Assembly (NCBI GenBank): GCA_947044405.1
Contig: CAMRHE010000021.1
Coordinates: 8,974,501-9,038,500 of the forward strand
Direction: 5' to 3'
DNA: 64,000 bases
Source of the DNA: Leptodactylus fallax
Lineage: Eukaryota > Chordata > Amphibia > Anura > Leptodactylidae
The notes beneath the pieces were generated by a model, which saw nothing but the letters and a program-made list of their open reading frames with translations, was not told the DNA's origin and did not search any database. Positions 1 through 12,275 of this stretch are shown here, one piece after another. Made by a program: the position numbers and the translations under genes. Within the stretch, counting starts at the first letter, position 1, and every line of letters begins with the position of its first letter.

Positions 1-234
1 CTGTGAGAGCCAGAAATCTTGATTGTTTGAAGGTGATAAAATATTTATTTTCCACCATAATTTGCAAATAAATTCTTAAAAAATTCAGACAATGTGATTT
101 TCTGGATTTGTTTTCTCATTTTGTCTCTCATGGTTGAGGTCTACCTATGATGACAATTACAGGCCTCTCTCATCTTTTTAAGTGGGAGAACTTGCACAAT
201 TGGGGGCTGACTAAATACTTTTTTTTCCCCACTG
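1..234 (-). mobile_element. Tc1 family A element, 5' terminal inverted repeat only
   Basis: The stretch ends in CCCCACTG followed by the TA target at 235-236. It is the reverse complement of the left end of the complete copies at 29405 and 45218. It includes the outer and inner direct repeats of the roughly 200-bp IR/DR-type terminus and about 28 bases of the region inside it. The transposase gene would lie before the window start, so only the terminus is visible. Assignment is by direct similarity to the other two copies in this window. Confidence 0.85.
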
Positions 235-236
235 TA

Positions 237-1408
237 CATAGAGTAGTACTTTATACTACTGAGATCTAGTTTTCGATTTCAGTAAATGGAGTCCCATGTA
301 GTAGTGAAAGGGTTAGTTTATCAGAGGTCCTACCTATATACCTTGGCACATAGAAGTGCTACGTTGTTTACCTCTGGTGCTGTGTGCATACTCAAGAGTT
401 GTGTACGTGGTAAATTGTCTACTGCTGATGCTGTGTGTATACTTGAGAGTTGTGTGTAAGGACATGACTAAGATGTAGAGTATGCAGTGCAGTAGGGTGT
501 GTGCTGCTTTATGGAGGAGGCAAGACTGTGCATTTACTGTGTCTGTAGTATAATTCTAGGCTGCACACTATCCCCCCAGCTTTAGGAAAGTCTGCACTCT
601 GTGCAATGATGTATGCTATAGTGCGTGTTGCTGACTGGATGTATATTGGCACAGAATGATTCCTTAAGCAAAGGGTGCAAAATCTGACTTGTTTCCCATG
701 GTCTCCTATATAGTCAGTTTTGCAAATACTTCAACAGATCCAGGTTCTGTATCAAGAGAACAACAGAGCTGTCATTCCAATCCTACTGTTCTAAGTACAG
801 ATAAACTCCTCCCTGTGCACCAGTTCTGTAAACTGACTTATTGTAATTTGACTGTCCCGCTGAAGACTCTTTATTGTGTTCACTGCTACAGAAGGAAAAT
901 ATTTTGCATTTTAATTCTAATGGCATAGTACTGGCGTAATAAAAAAAAAAATGTTAGAAAATTGTTTTCCATGCATATTGAGTTAAAATATACCCCTGTC
1001 TGACACTGTGTCCTTATGAGAGTTTTCCCATGAACAACTCTTATCCCTTTTCCACAGGATAAGTGATAAGTGTCTGATATCTGAGAGTACAATCACTTGG
1101 GATAGCCAGTGACCATGAGAAGGGAGTCCCCAGTTCCTCTGAGTGAACAGAGTGGTAGTGCACCAGTGCAATGATGAATATCATCCTGGGCTGATGAATA
1201 TAGCTGAATTTGTGGAAAACCCTTTAGAATGCTATTCATCAAATTCATCTAAAGCTTCAGATAATTTTTTTAGTGTTATTTACTATTAAGCATGGTACAA
1301 TATTTATTATGAAGGTTCCAACCTCCTGCACTCAAAGACACACGTTTTATTGTTTTTACTTCATCTACTATCCAAGATTGGTTTGATTGATTCCTCTGAA
1401 TTCTTACT
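237..1408. other. intergenic or upstream sequence, no gene recognised
   Basis: No conserved protein, RNA gene or clear repeat boundary was recognised. Open frames here are short and without family signatures. It may contain upstream non-coding parts of SLITRK6, but nothing in the sequence proves it. Confidence 0.5.
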
Positions 1409-1685
1409 AAGGCTGGGTTCACACTTGCGCATGTACTCCATTTGGGGTTTCCATCCCCGAACCCGTTTAAAAAATGCAGACAGAAAAGAGCTTCATGCAG
1501 TGCTTTTCTCTCCGCATTTTTTGCCTGTTTCGGGCGGAAACCCTACGGACCCCATTATAGTCTATGGGGACCGTGGGTTTCTGCGGGTAACCGCTTTTTT
1601 TTAAGCAGATTAGATTTCTGTTCAGGGGGTCGCCAAGCGGACCCCCCCCAAACAGAAACCCGAACACAGGTGTGAACCTAGCATA
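1409..1685. mobile_element. short MITE with GGTTCACAC-type terminal inverted repeats
   Basis: The left end reads GGCTGGGTTCACACTTG and the right end is the near inverse, CAGGTGTGAACCTAGC. The interior is GC-rich and carries no coding potential. The length of about 275 bp and the paired ends indicate a non-autonomous DNA transposon. It shares its terminal motif with the larger element at 60489-61047. The target duplication is not clear. Confidence 0.65.
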
Positions 1686-2072
1686 ATACTCTTGAATCTA
1701 AAAATCCTTTTTGAATATCTGTTATTTGTTTGATATATTATTTGTTATATTATTTTTGTTTTACAAATAAACATATTGTGATTTAGAGATATTATATAGA
1801 TAGTGGGGGGAATTTACTATTCCCTCAATGTCAGAAAACTTGCATAGATGGGAGCAGTTGCAGCATATTTTTAGCATACGGCTCCTTTTTGTGTCAAAGA
1901 TGCAGTGGGCCAGGCCAGGGACACTGTGGCCTGACAGATTTATATATCTATGCCTCATTCCAGAAAACTGGCATCAGTTATACCTGAACTGTATGCCAGT
2001 ACCTGATTGGTATAGACTAATTAAGAGGCAGATTCCACTTAATAATTCAGTCACATCTTGTGCCATCTGGGA
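1686..2072. other. no gene recognised
   Basis: A+T-rich spacer between two MITEs. Only short spurious open frames are present. Confidence 0.5.
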
Positions 2073-2440
2073 TTAAAGGAGTGTTCCAGGAGTTTTGAAG
2101 CTGTGTAGTGGTTCAACATCTAGAGTCCCTGTGGGTCAACTGGTTCAGGCGGCAAGTGCCGCATCCCCTTTACAGGCCCTCTGTCGTCATGTTCATTGGT
2201 CACATGTCATTATCGTAGCTCATTCCCATTCAAGCGAATAGGCTGAGCTAAAGTACCAAGCACAGTTGCTGCTCAAATGTATGGCACTATGGTTGGTACA
2301 GAAGAGCCTGCAGTGCTCACCAAAATACTGTAGCCTCTTCAAACAGCTGATTGGCCAGGGGCAGATCCCTGTTGATCTTTAATAGATTACTTATCCTAAG
2401 GATAGGTCTTCAATTAATAATTACCAGAAAACCCCTTTAA
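2073..2440. mobile_element. TTAA-flanked MITE
   Basis: TTAA at 2073-2076 is followed by AGGAGTGTTCCAGG. The right end, ACCAGAAAACCCCT then TTAA at 2437-2440, is its imperfect inverse. This matches the design of the elements at 3171, 8252 and 43180. TTAA targets are used by piggyBac and Kolobok transposases, either of which could have moved it. It has no coding capacity. Confidence 0.65.
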
Positions 2441-3170
2441 AATTGGCAAAACATCAGTCTTAATAAACTCCCCCATTATATATAATGTTTATGTTTATAT
2501 GTATAGAATGTATATATGTTTGTGTGAAAAGATTCAATATAACTTGTAATTTATTTCTCTGTTCAGGGAATTACAACCTCCCTCTATCACTGTGCTTACA
2601 GAAATAGGTGTCAGTCACTGTTAGGACCTCCCACTGCACTCAAATACCCCTTTAAGTATAGAAAGATCAGATCAATGTATTAATAAATGACAGGTTATCC
2701 AGGTTATAATAAATCTTTTCCCACAAAATCTGCTCTGGTCTTCTTGCTCTATAATTTGATGCCTGCAGGTTAGCCTGCATTTTCAGTTACAGACTCCCTT
2801 TAAATGGTAATAGTAAAAATGCGTTCTTTCACTATGATAGAGATTAATAAATTAATATGACATAATGTTACTATTTTTGCAATGTTCAGGTAAATAAATA
2901 GTTTGATGGAAGTATTTTATAACAAATTTATGAGATTATGTATTTGTTGGATATTCCTGTATTTCACCATTTCTTAACCTTTTGGCCAAATGGTCCATGG
3001 TCAAAGAAATTTTAATCAAGTAGCCCTAAGGCTAGAACTAGTCATATAGTAATTGTGAATATCATTGTTCAACAAACAGCCTGCCACAGTGTACTGTGTT
3101 TCTATTAATATCTGATGATGTGTCTGTCTGTTGTTCAGTATGTTAATGCCTATTTGTAAGACAAACCATT
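2441..3170. other. no gene recognised
   Basis: Mostly A+T-rich sequence. A segment around 2640-2810 with CCCTTTAA-type motifs may be another decayed MITE, but its ends could not be paired. Confidence 0.4.
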
Positions 3171-3509
3171 TTAAAGAGGACCTTTAATGTTCTTGGAGAT
3201 CGGAGGTATTATATACTGCTAGAAAGTAAAGTCAGCTTTACCGGAATATACCCGGGTGCCAGAGATATCAACGGCATTCGTTTTGGAACCAATATCCCTC
3301 CACTGTCAGAAGGGCAGGCCTTACAGCCTAGTGTCATGACAGGGCTGTGAGGAACACTCCTCTGACAGTACAAGGCTATGGAAGAGCATTGTTGGGGGTA
3401 TATCTCTGGCACTTGGGCATATACCAGTAAAGCTAACAGTGTGCTGAATTCAGCTTTGTAGCGGTATATAATACCGTCAATCTCCGAGGACATGAAAGGT
3501 CCTCTTTAA
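3171..3509. mobile_element. TTAA-flanked MITE with extended inverted repeats
   Basis: TTAA at 3171-3174 then AGAGGACCTTTAATG. The right end, CATGAAAGGTCCTCT then TTAA at 3506-3509, is the inverse. The pairing continues inward for about 45 bases (GGAGAT and GTATTATATAC against their inverses), so the ends could fold back. No coding capacity. Mobilised presumably by a TTAA-specific transposase. Confidence 0.75.
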
Positions 3510-4130
3510 GTTACAGTACTCCCCGTACACCAGAACAACCAGAACATTGTTACATATAATGAACCCATAAAATTTCCTGGCAGTATATTGTAGTTCCAGC
3601 TGCAGTGTCTCCAAAATATTACCAACCATAGCACCATGACACTTTGAGCGACAAGTCAGAAGCCACTAATAATGAATTTCTCAGCAGAGAAAGAAGTCTT
3701 GTCAGAGTATTGTATGGTACAATACATAACTTCTCTCATGATAGACTAAGAGGCACTATGTACTCTCCTTACCTGCGCCACTTATCGTTTAGGATGTCAG
3801 AATGTAGTCGTATTGCGACCTTTCTGAATGTAGCTCACTGTATTATTTGCTAAATTATCAAGATTACACCTGTTATAAAAGGTCTGTATACAGGGTCTGT
3901 GCTAACAATAAGGGTAGATAAATAACTTACATAGAAATCTTGTAATTTTAAGTTCTTAGTTTACAGGCCTTACTCCAGCTAACAGAATAATTGGGCTCCT
4001 TACCCATCACATATAATCACGATTCATCCTTCATTTTCTCAAGAGCAATTTAAGAAATAAACACTAAAATTTGATTGCTTGTAATGGGCAACAAGTCAAC
4101 CATGCCTGTCCTCATAATTTAATTTATTCT
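3510..4130 (+). other. presumed SLITRK6 intron, 3' part
   Basis: This lies directly upstream of a strong 3' splice site at 4156 and holds no recognised coding sequence. In other vertebrates SLITRK6 has its whole coding region in one exon preceded by non-coding sequence, so this is inferred to be intronic. The upstream exon was not located. Confidence 0.5.
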
Positions 4131-4156
4131 TTTTTTTTTTTTTTCTTTTTTCTTAG
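4131..4156 (+). other. 3' splice acceptor with long polypyrimidine tract
   Basis: A run of about 25 pyrimidines ends in TTCTTAG at 4150-4156, four bases before an ATG at 4161. This is a textbook acceptor. It means the in-frame ATG at 4071, whose translation runs through a poly-Phe stretch encoded by the tract, is intronic and not the start codon. Confidence 0.85.
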
Positions 4157-4160
4157 GAGG

Positions 4161-6671
4161 ATGCCCATCTTGGACACAATGATCATCTCTGCTCTCTTCT
4201 TAATATATTTTCTTCTTATTATATCATCCGTAAACTCAGCATCTGAATCATTACTTTTAGGATCATGTAAAGATTTGTGTTTGTGTGAAGAAAAAGATGG
4301 GTCTTTATTGATGAACTGTGAAGAAAAGGACATCACAACACTGTCAGAGATTGAGGCACCTCCATCTCAATACTTAGAAATGAATCTTTTGAACAATGGC
4401 TTATATAAACTGCACGTCAATGATTTTTCAGATTTCCATCACTTAATATCTTTACACCTTGGTTTTAATAGTATTGTGGAGATTGAACCCAGGGCTTTCA
4501 ATGACCTTCGTATGCTTAAGAAATTGCATATTAATCATAACTCATTAGAAATACTACGAGAAAACACTTTTCAAGGACTAGAGAACTTAGAATTTCTTCA
4601 AGCAGACAACAATTTTATCACTACAATCGAAGCAAATACATTTAGCAAGCTTAACAGATTGAAAGTTCTGATCCTCAACGATAATGCTATTCATTTCTTA
4701 CCTGCAAATATTTTTCGCTTTGTGCCCTTGACACACTTGGACCTAAGAGGAAATCACTTACAAAATCTTCCTTATGTGGGATTTTTAGAACACATTGGAA
4801 GAATTATTGAGCTTCAGTTGGAAGACAACAGATGGGTTTGCAACTGTGACTTATTGCAACTAAAGATATGGCTTGAGAATATGCCTCGGCAATCTACAAT
4901 AGGTGATGTGGTCTGCTTCAGCCCTAGTGATTTGAAGGGTGTTATCCTTCGAAAACTGAAAAAAGAAATGTTCTGTGTCACAACACCTAGTAGTGATCTT
5001 GAAGAGCCTTCAGTACCCTTGTCTTTGTTAGGTACAGCATCAATAAACGATGGACGGCTACCAACTAAGGTAACTTCACTTCAAAAAAATCCAACCAAGG
5101 AAACATTTATTCTCACAAAAGCAACAACCATTCTTCCAAGTATATATTGCCCAATCCCATGTCATTGTTCTATTTACAGTATTTCTGGAACTTTGATTCA
5201 CTGTCAGGAACGAAATATTGAAAGTATGTCTGATCTCGAACCTCCACCACTAAATCCAAGGAAGTTAATTTTAGCTGGAAACATTATCCATAGGATTTAT
5301 AAATCAGATTTTACAGAATATGGCACCTTAGAAATGCTTCACCTTGGCAATAACCAGATTGAAATGATTCAAGAAGAATCCTTTCAAAATTTGACCAAGT
5401 TACAGAAATTGTATTTAAATGGAAATAATTTAAGAAATTTGAACTCTGGCACATTCACGGGATTGTTGAGCACTGAATACTTGTATTTGGAGTACAATGC
5501 CATCAATGATATTTCATCTGGAACATTTTCTGTAATGCCTAAACTCAAGGTGCTTTATTTAAATAACAACCTTCTAAAAACATTACCCGACCATGTATTT
5601 TCTGGAGTTCCATTAACAAAACTCAATCTTAAGTCTAACCAGTTTGCGAATATTCCTTTAAAGAATATTTTGGAGGATCTAACTTTGCTGACACAGATTG
5701 ACTTACAAGAAAATCCTTGGGACTGTACATGTAATTTAACTGGTCTTCAGAAATGGATACAGATATATAAAATGGTTATTATAAGTGATGTTGTTTGTCA
5801 GTTGCCTAAAGAACTAGCCAAGATGGAGTTGAAAACCCTTGATAAAGAAGATCTATGTCCAGAAATAATAAATAACCAAGCATTGCCAACACAACTGAGT
5901 CTGAATAATTTTACACCAACAACTAGTAGCAAAGTTGATAACATATTGAAATCTCTTTCTGATTATATACCACTGTCTGTTTTAATACTTGGTCTTCTAA
6001 TTATCTTAATCACTGCTGTGCTGTGCTCTGCTGGGATAATAGTTCTTGTGTTACACAGGAAACAACGATACAAAAAGAAACAGGAAAATGGACAGATAAG
6101 AGAAAGTAGCCCTGTTCATATCCAGTATAGTATGTATGGTCATAAAACAACACATCATATGACAGAAAGACCAGGTTCTGTTCTTTGTGAGCAAAGGCTA
6201 TCAAATCCAATTGTTCAGGTTTATCAGACTCCCCCATTTACACCAAAACATGTAGAGCAAAGCCAGGAGGAAGACAATGAACTCAGTGACCCAAAGAAAA
6301 TAACTAGTAGCCTCATAGAAAAGGAAAATAATTCACTGCAAGCTACTTCAAATATAAAGTTCACTGATCCATCAGCAGATTTTGTGTCTTTCCAGGATGC
6401 AAGCTATCTTTATAGAAACCTCATTGAAAAAGAAAGACAGATGCAACAGCTTGGCATTGCTGAGTATCTGAGAAAAAATATTGCTCATCTGCAACCCAAT
6501 TTAGAAACCCGTTACCCTGGAACTCGTGAAGAGGTAAACTTAATGGAAACACTTATGTACTCAAGGCCAAGGAAAGTACTGGTAGAACAAACCAAAAACG
6601 AATATTTTGAGCTCAAAGCTAATCTCAATTCAGAACCTGACTACCTTGAAGTTCTGGAGCAACAGACATAA
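4161..6671 (+). CDS. SLITRK6: SLIT and NTRK-like protein 6 (SLITRK6)
   Basis: An 836-aa single-pass membrane protein. The family controls neurite outgrowth and synapse formation, and SLITRK6 acts in inner ear and eye development. Signal peptide about 1-26. First leucine-rich block: N-cap cysteines at 36-53, repeats about 70-225, C-cap about 226-272. Second block: N-cap 330-348, repeats about 367-517, C-cap 518-566. Transmembrane helix about 603-631, then a basic RKQRYKKK stop-transfer. The cytoplasmic tail, about 205 residues, ends in the conserved NEYFELKANLNSEPDYLEV region, with tyrosines that may be phosphorylated. Length is close to the human protein (841 aa by recollection). The start at 4161 is preferred because it follows the splice acceptor and begins a good signal peptide. 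No frameshift or missing cysteine was seen. Assignment to SLITRK6 rather than a paralogue rests on close similarity through both leucine-rich blocks and the tail. Confidence 0.96.
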   Translation: MPILDTMIISALFLIYFLLIISSVNSASESLLLGSCKDLCLCEEKDGSLLMNCEEKDITTLSEIEAPPSQYLEMNLLNNGLYKLHVNDFSDFHHLISLHLGFNSIVEIEPRAFNDLRMLKKLHINHNSLEILRENTFQGLENLEFLQADNNFITTIEANTFSKLNRLKVLILNDNAIHFLPANIFRFVPLTHLDLRGNHLQNLPYVGFLEHIGRIIELQLEDNRWVCNCDLLQLKIWLENMPRQSTIGDVVCFSPSDLKGVILRKLKKEMFCVTTPSSDLEEPSVPLSLLGTASINDGRLPTKVTSLQKNPTKETFILTKATTILPSIYCPIPCHCSIYSISGTLIHCQERNIESMSDLEPPPLNPRKLILAGNIIHRIYKSDFTEYGTLEMLHLGNNQIEMIQEESFQNLTKLQKLYLNGNNLRNLNSGTFTGLLSTEYLYLEYNAINDISSGTFSVMPKLKVLYLNNNLLKTLPDHVFSGVPLTKLNLKSNQFANIPLKNILEDLTLLTQIDLQENPWDCTCNLTGLQKWIQIYKMVIISDVVCQLPKELAKMELKTLDKEDLCPEIINNQALPTQLSLNNFTPTTSSKVDNILKSLSDYIPLSVLILGLLIILITAVLCSAGIIVLVLHRKQRYKKKQENGQIRESSPVHIQYSMYGHKTTHHMTERPGSVLCEQRLSNPIVQVYQTPPFTPKHVEQSQEEDNELSDPKKITSSLIEKENNSLQATSNIKFTDPSADFVSFQDASYLYRNLIEKERQMQQLGIAEYLRKNIAHLQPNLETRYPGTREEVNLMETLMYSRPRKVLVEQTKNEYFELKANLNSEPDYLEVLEQQT

Positions 6672-7876
6672 CCTATTGATCTTTACAATGTAGAGCATTA
6701 GAATAGCAAGCTTGAACTGTTATGGTAAGATGAAGTGCCTCACTGAACTGTCTTAAGGATATTCATGTACAAACTCAGGGATATATGGATTTCTGGAGAT
6801 GTATTTGAGTTTTAAGTACTGTATACTGTAAATTGTGTATATATTTTGTTGATACATTATGCACAAAATGTTATTTATAGTTTATAAACAGGAAACATAA
6901 TTTGAAATAGTTAAAATTTGACCATTTTATTGACAAAAATCCTTTAGTGTTCAAATGAAAGAGAAATTGTAGAGCATCGTTATAAAAGCCCTGTTAAAAT
7001 AACAGATTCAGTTTCTTTTCTTGCTACCATCTCCAAGATGAAGTTTAAGGTTAGGCTACATTAATAACTGTATCAGAGTCTCAGGAGTCTGCGTCGTTGT
7101 ACGGAAAGTCCTGCACGCACAACTTTAGCATCTGCTGTTTTCAGTTTAAAAACAACGGAAACCCAACCCAAATCAAGACAAATCCTGAAAGGTTTGCCCA
7201 TCTCTAGTCAGAACATTATTCCAACATAATCATACATTTCATCCTTTTTATTCTTTTACTGGTCCTAAGTGATGAGCATTGGGTTGCCTCATGTACAATT
7301 ATTGTATCTGAAAATGTAAAAGCATATTCTGTAAATGAAGAAAGTTATATCAATATTTTTCAGTGATGTTTCTGCTATAAACACACAAACTCATATACAC
7401 TACATAAACAAACACCTACAGTATCTAATGTCTAGTTTGACTTATATAATGCACTTGTGTGTGCTTGTTCATTTTGTATGTATGTATGTAAATATTTTAT
7501 ATATGTAAATACTTTCTTCATTGTAAACACTAACAATGGCTAAATTGTTAACATGAAAGCTTTTTGATTGTACAGTAATGTATTTCCATGTGTAAATACC
7601 ATATCTTGTATTGATGTCATGTGTTTCCAGAAAATATAAGTAAGTTCATGTTATTCAGTAGTCTTATAGGCGTAAATACTCATCCACTACTTTAAGATGT
7701 CACAAAAACTTTTTGAAATGAATTGCAGTGTAATGCACTAAAGCTTTATTTTACAGCAAAATTTAAACAGGTTACTTGTAAACTATTTATTGTCTGTTTT
7801 ATACATTTTCTCACAAATATATACTGTATTTGAGTGCCTTTACAAAACTACAAATAAATAAGTTCCATAGAATAAA
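6672..7876 (+). other. SLITRK6: SLITRK6 3' untranslated region
   Basis: A+T-rich sequence with many ATTTA and TGTA-type elements, typical of the 3' UTR of a regulated neural transcript. It is bounded by the stop codon at 6669-6671 and a cluster of AATAAA signals near 7853-7923. No transposon boundary was seen inside except a possible short decayed piece near 7050-7200. Confidence 0.7.
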
Positions 7877-7923
7877 ATAATTATTTATCTTCTTTATATT
7901 TTACTTGTTATTAACAAAATAAA
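7853..7923 (+). terminator. cluster of poly(A) signals
   Basis: AATAAA occurs at 7853-7858, 7871-7876 and 7918-7923, about 1.2 kb after the SLITRK6 stop. This is the first dense cluster of canonical signals downstream and a sensible 3' end. Actual cleavage sites cannot be seen. Confidence 0.6.
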
Positions 7924-8251
7924 CTGATAGTTTATCAAAATAGTTTCAGATTAATAGATCATGTGGTAAGATCAAAATCACACATACAGTGTTATGAGCC
8001 AATGCCTAGAGTAGATGGTAAGAGAAAGAAAAATATATTGGAAAGACTGAAACTTATGCTCTTGTTTATATACACTTAAACCTGCTATACAAACTGCCAC
8101 AAAAAGAGTATGTGAGATTACAGCCTAAAAGGGAGTTTATAAAAAGTATATTGTGGCACAGTTTACAGTCTGATGTCTACTGATGAATACATAGAGAAAG
8201 CTCAATGCCAAGCTCACATACAGCATCACATATCAGCCCACTGGAGGCACA
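7924..8251. other. no gene recognised
   Basis: A+T-rich spacer between the SLITRK6 3' end and a MITE. Confidence 0.5.
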
Positions 8252-8660
8252 TTAAAGAGGTTTTCCGGATTTAACAAATTGATGACCTATCCTATGGGAT
8301 CAGTCATCAATATCAAATTGGTGGGGATCCAACACCCAGCACCATCATCTATCAGCTGTTCTCAGTAGCTGATACACAGAGGATGGAGCAGGAATCGGAC
8401 AGCTCTGTCACTGTATAGTAGTGAGACCAGGTTACTGCAAATCAACTCCCAATCACCTGAATGGGAGCTAAGCTGCAATCTTGGTTCATCCCTTACACAG
8501 AAAGCAGAGCTTTCTGTTTTCTGCTCTATTCATCATTTATGAGAGAATTGAGAACAGCTGATCTGCGGTGGTCCCAGGTGTCAGACCCCTAACAATTTGA
8601 TATTGATGAGCAATCCATAGGATAGGTCATCAATATTTTGAGCCCAGAAAACCCCTTTAA
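8252..8660. mobile_element. TTAA-flanked MITE
   Basis: TTAA 8252-8255 then AGAGGTTTTCCGG. The right end, CCCAGAAAACCCCT then TTAA 8657-8660, is its inverse. Sub-terminal copies of GATGACCTATCCTA and GGATAGGTCATCAAT also pair. Non-coding. Same style as the elements at 2073 and 43180. Confidence 0.75.
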
Positions 8661-9269
8661 ACCACCATTCTTGCCTACTAATATTCTCCTATCTTTACTA
8701 CATGGTGAGATGACCAGAAAGAATGGTCCTAATACAGGCATGCTGGATTACTGATGTTTTTCTGGTTGCTGCAAAAAGTCAGGATGAGTCTTGTGTAAAT
8801 ATCTGCACTAGAGCTAGCACTCATGACTACATTCCTCTGAGACTAGGAAGAGATGAGACCAACGCAAGAAACCAAGTCTTTCTACCCTTATACTTCTCCA
8901 TCTGCTAAAGAGGCCAGCATGTAAATGCATCACAATGGCTGTTATTGCCACTACTGCACAGAAGCACAGTAGTTCAACAGAGAATGGGAGCTGTACATAG
9001 GTGAGGGAAGGAGAAAGGGACTGATGTGTATAGATGTAACAGCAGGTGGAAATGGGCTGTAAGTTTGTAAAAAAACAAACAGAATAAAAAGAAATGCAGT
9101 GAACATGGTGAAACAATTGTCAAATGTAATGTAGAAACTTACAAGTTTTTTGGTGTGATTATGCTGAGCTGTCTTTCGTTCTGTCTATCTGCCATGTTTA
9201 ACTGCAGCTTAAACACACTTGTATTGGCTTAAAGACAGACCTCTATGTTTGTGTCACAATAACATTACA
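8661..9269. other. no gene recognised
   Basis: No family signature on either strand. It precedes the first recognisable LINE sequence. Confidence 0.4.
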
Positions 9270-11328
9270 TTTTGGGCTTTCCAGAGGAGATCATTCCACT
9301 ACAATTGGTTAACTACCTGCAGTTGATATTTATGTATAATTCCTCTGACTTTAGAATTTATTGTGCACACCAGATAACTGAAGCAAAATCTGCTCCAAAA
9401 ATGCGTGAACAGACTTCCTTGCACGAGTGCATTTTTATCATGTCAGTGAATGCCTTTCTCAAGAAACTAAGAAGAACACACTTCCAGATCCACACTCTTC
9501 CATACAGATGTTTCCTGACTTAAAAGCAGCAACTCAACAAGCCTGCAGATCCCTGATGCCTATAGCCAAAGCTCTTCAAGAAAGGGAAATCAAAAGCATA
9601 GGGAGCTTCCCCACAAAATGGAGTGAACTACACTGCATCTAGAGTAGAAAAAGCAGCCAAAACTGTTCCGAAGGTAGAATATCCAGAATCACCCATAAGA
9701 CTCTTAATCATCTACCTCAACACCAAACAAAGTACAAGATCAATGGACGGTGGTTGAGAAAAAAGGGAAAGACTTATGAGCATCTTATGGCTTACTCAAA
9801 TACACAAATTAATACAAAAGACTATTCACAAGTGGGCTCTTTAGCTGCCTCAATAGATACACATTCTAGTTGCACTTAGTGCTTCCTGCTACAGTATGCC
9901 TATTGCCTTTATGTTTTGCACGTATTAGGTTTATTTCTGTTATATGTTTGTGTCTGTTGTTATGACTTCTGTACACAACTGGAGCCCCCCTCCTGAATTA
10001 CCATGTCTATGGTCTACACACTTAACCTACACACTAAATACATTAGGGCTAAAAAGCCCATAAAAACAAAATTGTATTTATATAAATTTGGAAAGAACTT
10101 GCTTTTTGCACAAGAGACCCATTTCCTCAAAGAGTGAGAAAAAAAATGGCTACATCACAGCTTTCCCATGTGTATTTATTCTCTGTGTCAGGAAAGAGGA
10201 GTCCTGGTTGCTATAAAAAAGATACTACGACCTTCAACCCCATCTGTTCTATTTGCCACATACAAAAAAGACATATGTTCTACTTCTTTATGAACTTAAT
10301 AGCATGAAATTCACCTTAGTCAATATTCACAAACACCTAGGAAAATGATTTCCTGGCTAAAACACTCTTCAAAATTATGGAAGTAACAGAGGAAAAAAAC
10401 ATTAATCGGAAAACTCTTCTATCTCATCCACATGTTCATCCACACTACATGGCCTCATTATTAAGACTGGATCAACCTGGTTCTTCTACTCTACACAATA
10501 CATATTACAGAATAGATATGTTTCTTTACAAACAGACAAAACAGATAAAAACATCAAAATTGGGATAATCACCCTGTCAAATCATGTTCCTATTTCTATT
10601 GAGGTCCCATAACAATTTAGAAAATCTTCAGCACACCTATTGCACTCAAACGAGCATACCACAAACCACTGAAGGCACCCTAGAAAAATCAATAATGATC
10701 TTAAGGAGTATCTTTAACTTCCATGCCTTACCTAATAGTAATCATATTTCAGTATGGAATAAGGCATTCATACGGGACATATTCATACAAGCAGCAGACA
10801 AATTAAAACAAAACCAAAAGAAACAAAAGCATATAAATTTTCCACATGACTAATTAACAAAATGAGGAAAAAAACGTAAATGAAACATTAACCTTACCCA
10901 ACAACATCCTAAGGACAGGTCATCAATACCATTTGCCCAGAAAACACCTTGAACTCTACAAATGAAGAAAGAACCTATACGAATTTTGACAGCTTGAAAA
11001 GCCAGATTAAGTATGCTTTCTGAATTCTCTAAACTTACCTTCACTACCCCTAAACACAAAAACAAAAGCTACCTATTTACTCCATCTTAAATCCTTAAAG
11101 CCATCAAGTAACTCAAACTAGGCAGGTTTTCTGAACTTAATGTACTGTAATGTACTGAAAAAACATTGTAGGGGAGCTAGTCCCACATTTGATGTTGGTG
11201 TTCAACACTGTAGATTATTCTCATCAGAGATGTTCTTAGCCAAAACATATTCTTTGTTTAAACATGGTAAGGATCCTACCACTCCAGGAAAATTTAGACC
11301 TAATTCAAGATCAAGACCTACATCAAGA
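9270..11328 (+). pseudogene. decayed L1/Tx1-type LINE, ORF1 end through ORF2 start
   Basis: A fragment near 9510-9640 translates as the ORF1 C-terminal domain (PDLKAATQQACRSLMPIAK, then FPTKW), matching the domain in the better-preserved LINE ORF1 at 16837. From about 10080 come pieces of an APE-type endonuclease: a QETHF-like stretch near 10110, RIDMF near 10515, then WNKAFIRDIFI near 10760. Near 11260-11310, KHGKDPTTPGKFRPNS resembles the start of the reverse transcriptase. All frames are broken. The copy is cut off at 11330, where a Tc1 terminus begins. The left boundary is uncertain. It is older than the LINE at 12293 judging by its decay. Confidence 0.7.
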
Positions 11329-12275
11329 TACACTATATGGATAGAATTATTGGGACACACCTCTTAATCATTGAATTCAGGTTTTTCATTCAGTTCCTGC
11401 ACCACAGGTGTATAAATGATACACCTAACCATGCAATTTTACTTTAGAAACATTTGGCAAAGGGTTGACCTAAAGATTTCAATGAATTCAAGCCTGGTAA
11501 TATAATAGAATAGAATTGAATGCTAGAATAGAATAGAATTCTAGCATTGCAACAGGTCAGTTTATGAAATTTCTTCCATCCTAGATATTCCATGATCAAT
11601 TGTAAGTGTTTTTATTGAAAAATGACTGTTAAGGAACCATAGCAACTTGGCTGACTCAAGAACTGTACAGTTCTTAAACCTTCTCTGGCATTAACATCAG
11701 CACAAACCGTATGCTGGAATCTTAATGGCATGGATTTCCATGATCAAGCCTTACATCACCAAGCACAGCAGTGTCAGATAGAGTAGTATAAAGCAAACTG
11801 ACAATGGACTCCGTGAAGCAGTGGAAATGTGTTCTGTGAAGTGATGAATCATGCTTCTGTATCAGGCAGTCTGATGGACAAGCCTAGATTTGGTGAGTGC
11901 CAGGAGAACCTACCTACCCATTAGCATTGTGTCAACTGTAAAGTATGGTTGCAGAGCAGTAATGCTATGAGGCTGTTTTTGAGGCCTAGGTTCCTTAGTA
12001 CCAGTTTAGGGAAATCTAAATACTGCAGCATATCAAGATTACAGGTGAAGAAATGGTTTATAATGAGCCAGGTTTGTTACAGATTTTTCAAAAGAGCCAG
12101 ACCCTTTTATCCTACCTCAGTATTTGGTCTCACAATGTTCTTCTGCATGAATGGACTAAAATCCACAGTCACTCCAAAATCTTGTAGAAAGTCATTCCAG
12201 AAGAGTGAAAGCTGTTTAGCTGCAAAGGAAACAAGGTCAACTCCATATTAACACCCACATTTTAAAATGGGATGT

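Noticed and set aside
4071..4160. Upstream ATG extending SLITRK6 by 30 residues
   Set aside because: It reads through a splice polypyrimidine tract; the acceptor at 4156 and the signal peptide favour the ATG at 4161.
8814..9116. Minus-strand 100-codon open frame
   Set aside because: No family motif and no neighbouring gene structure; length is expected by chance in 64 kb.
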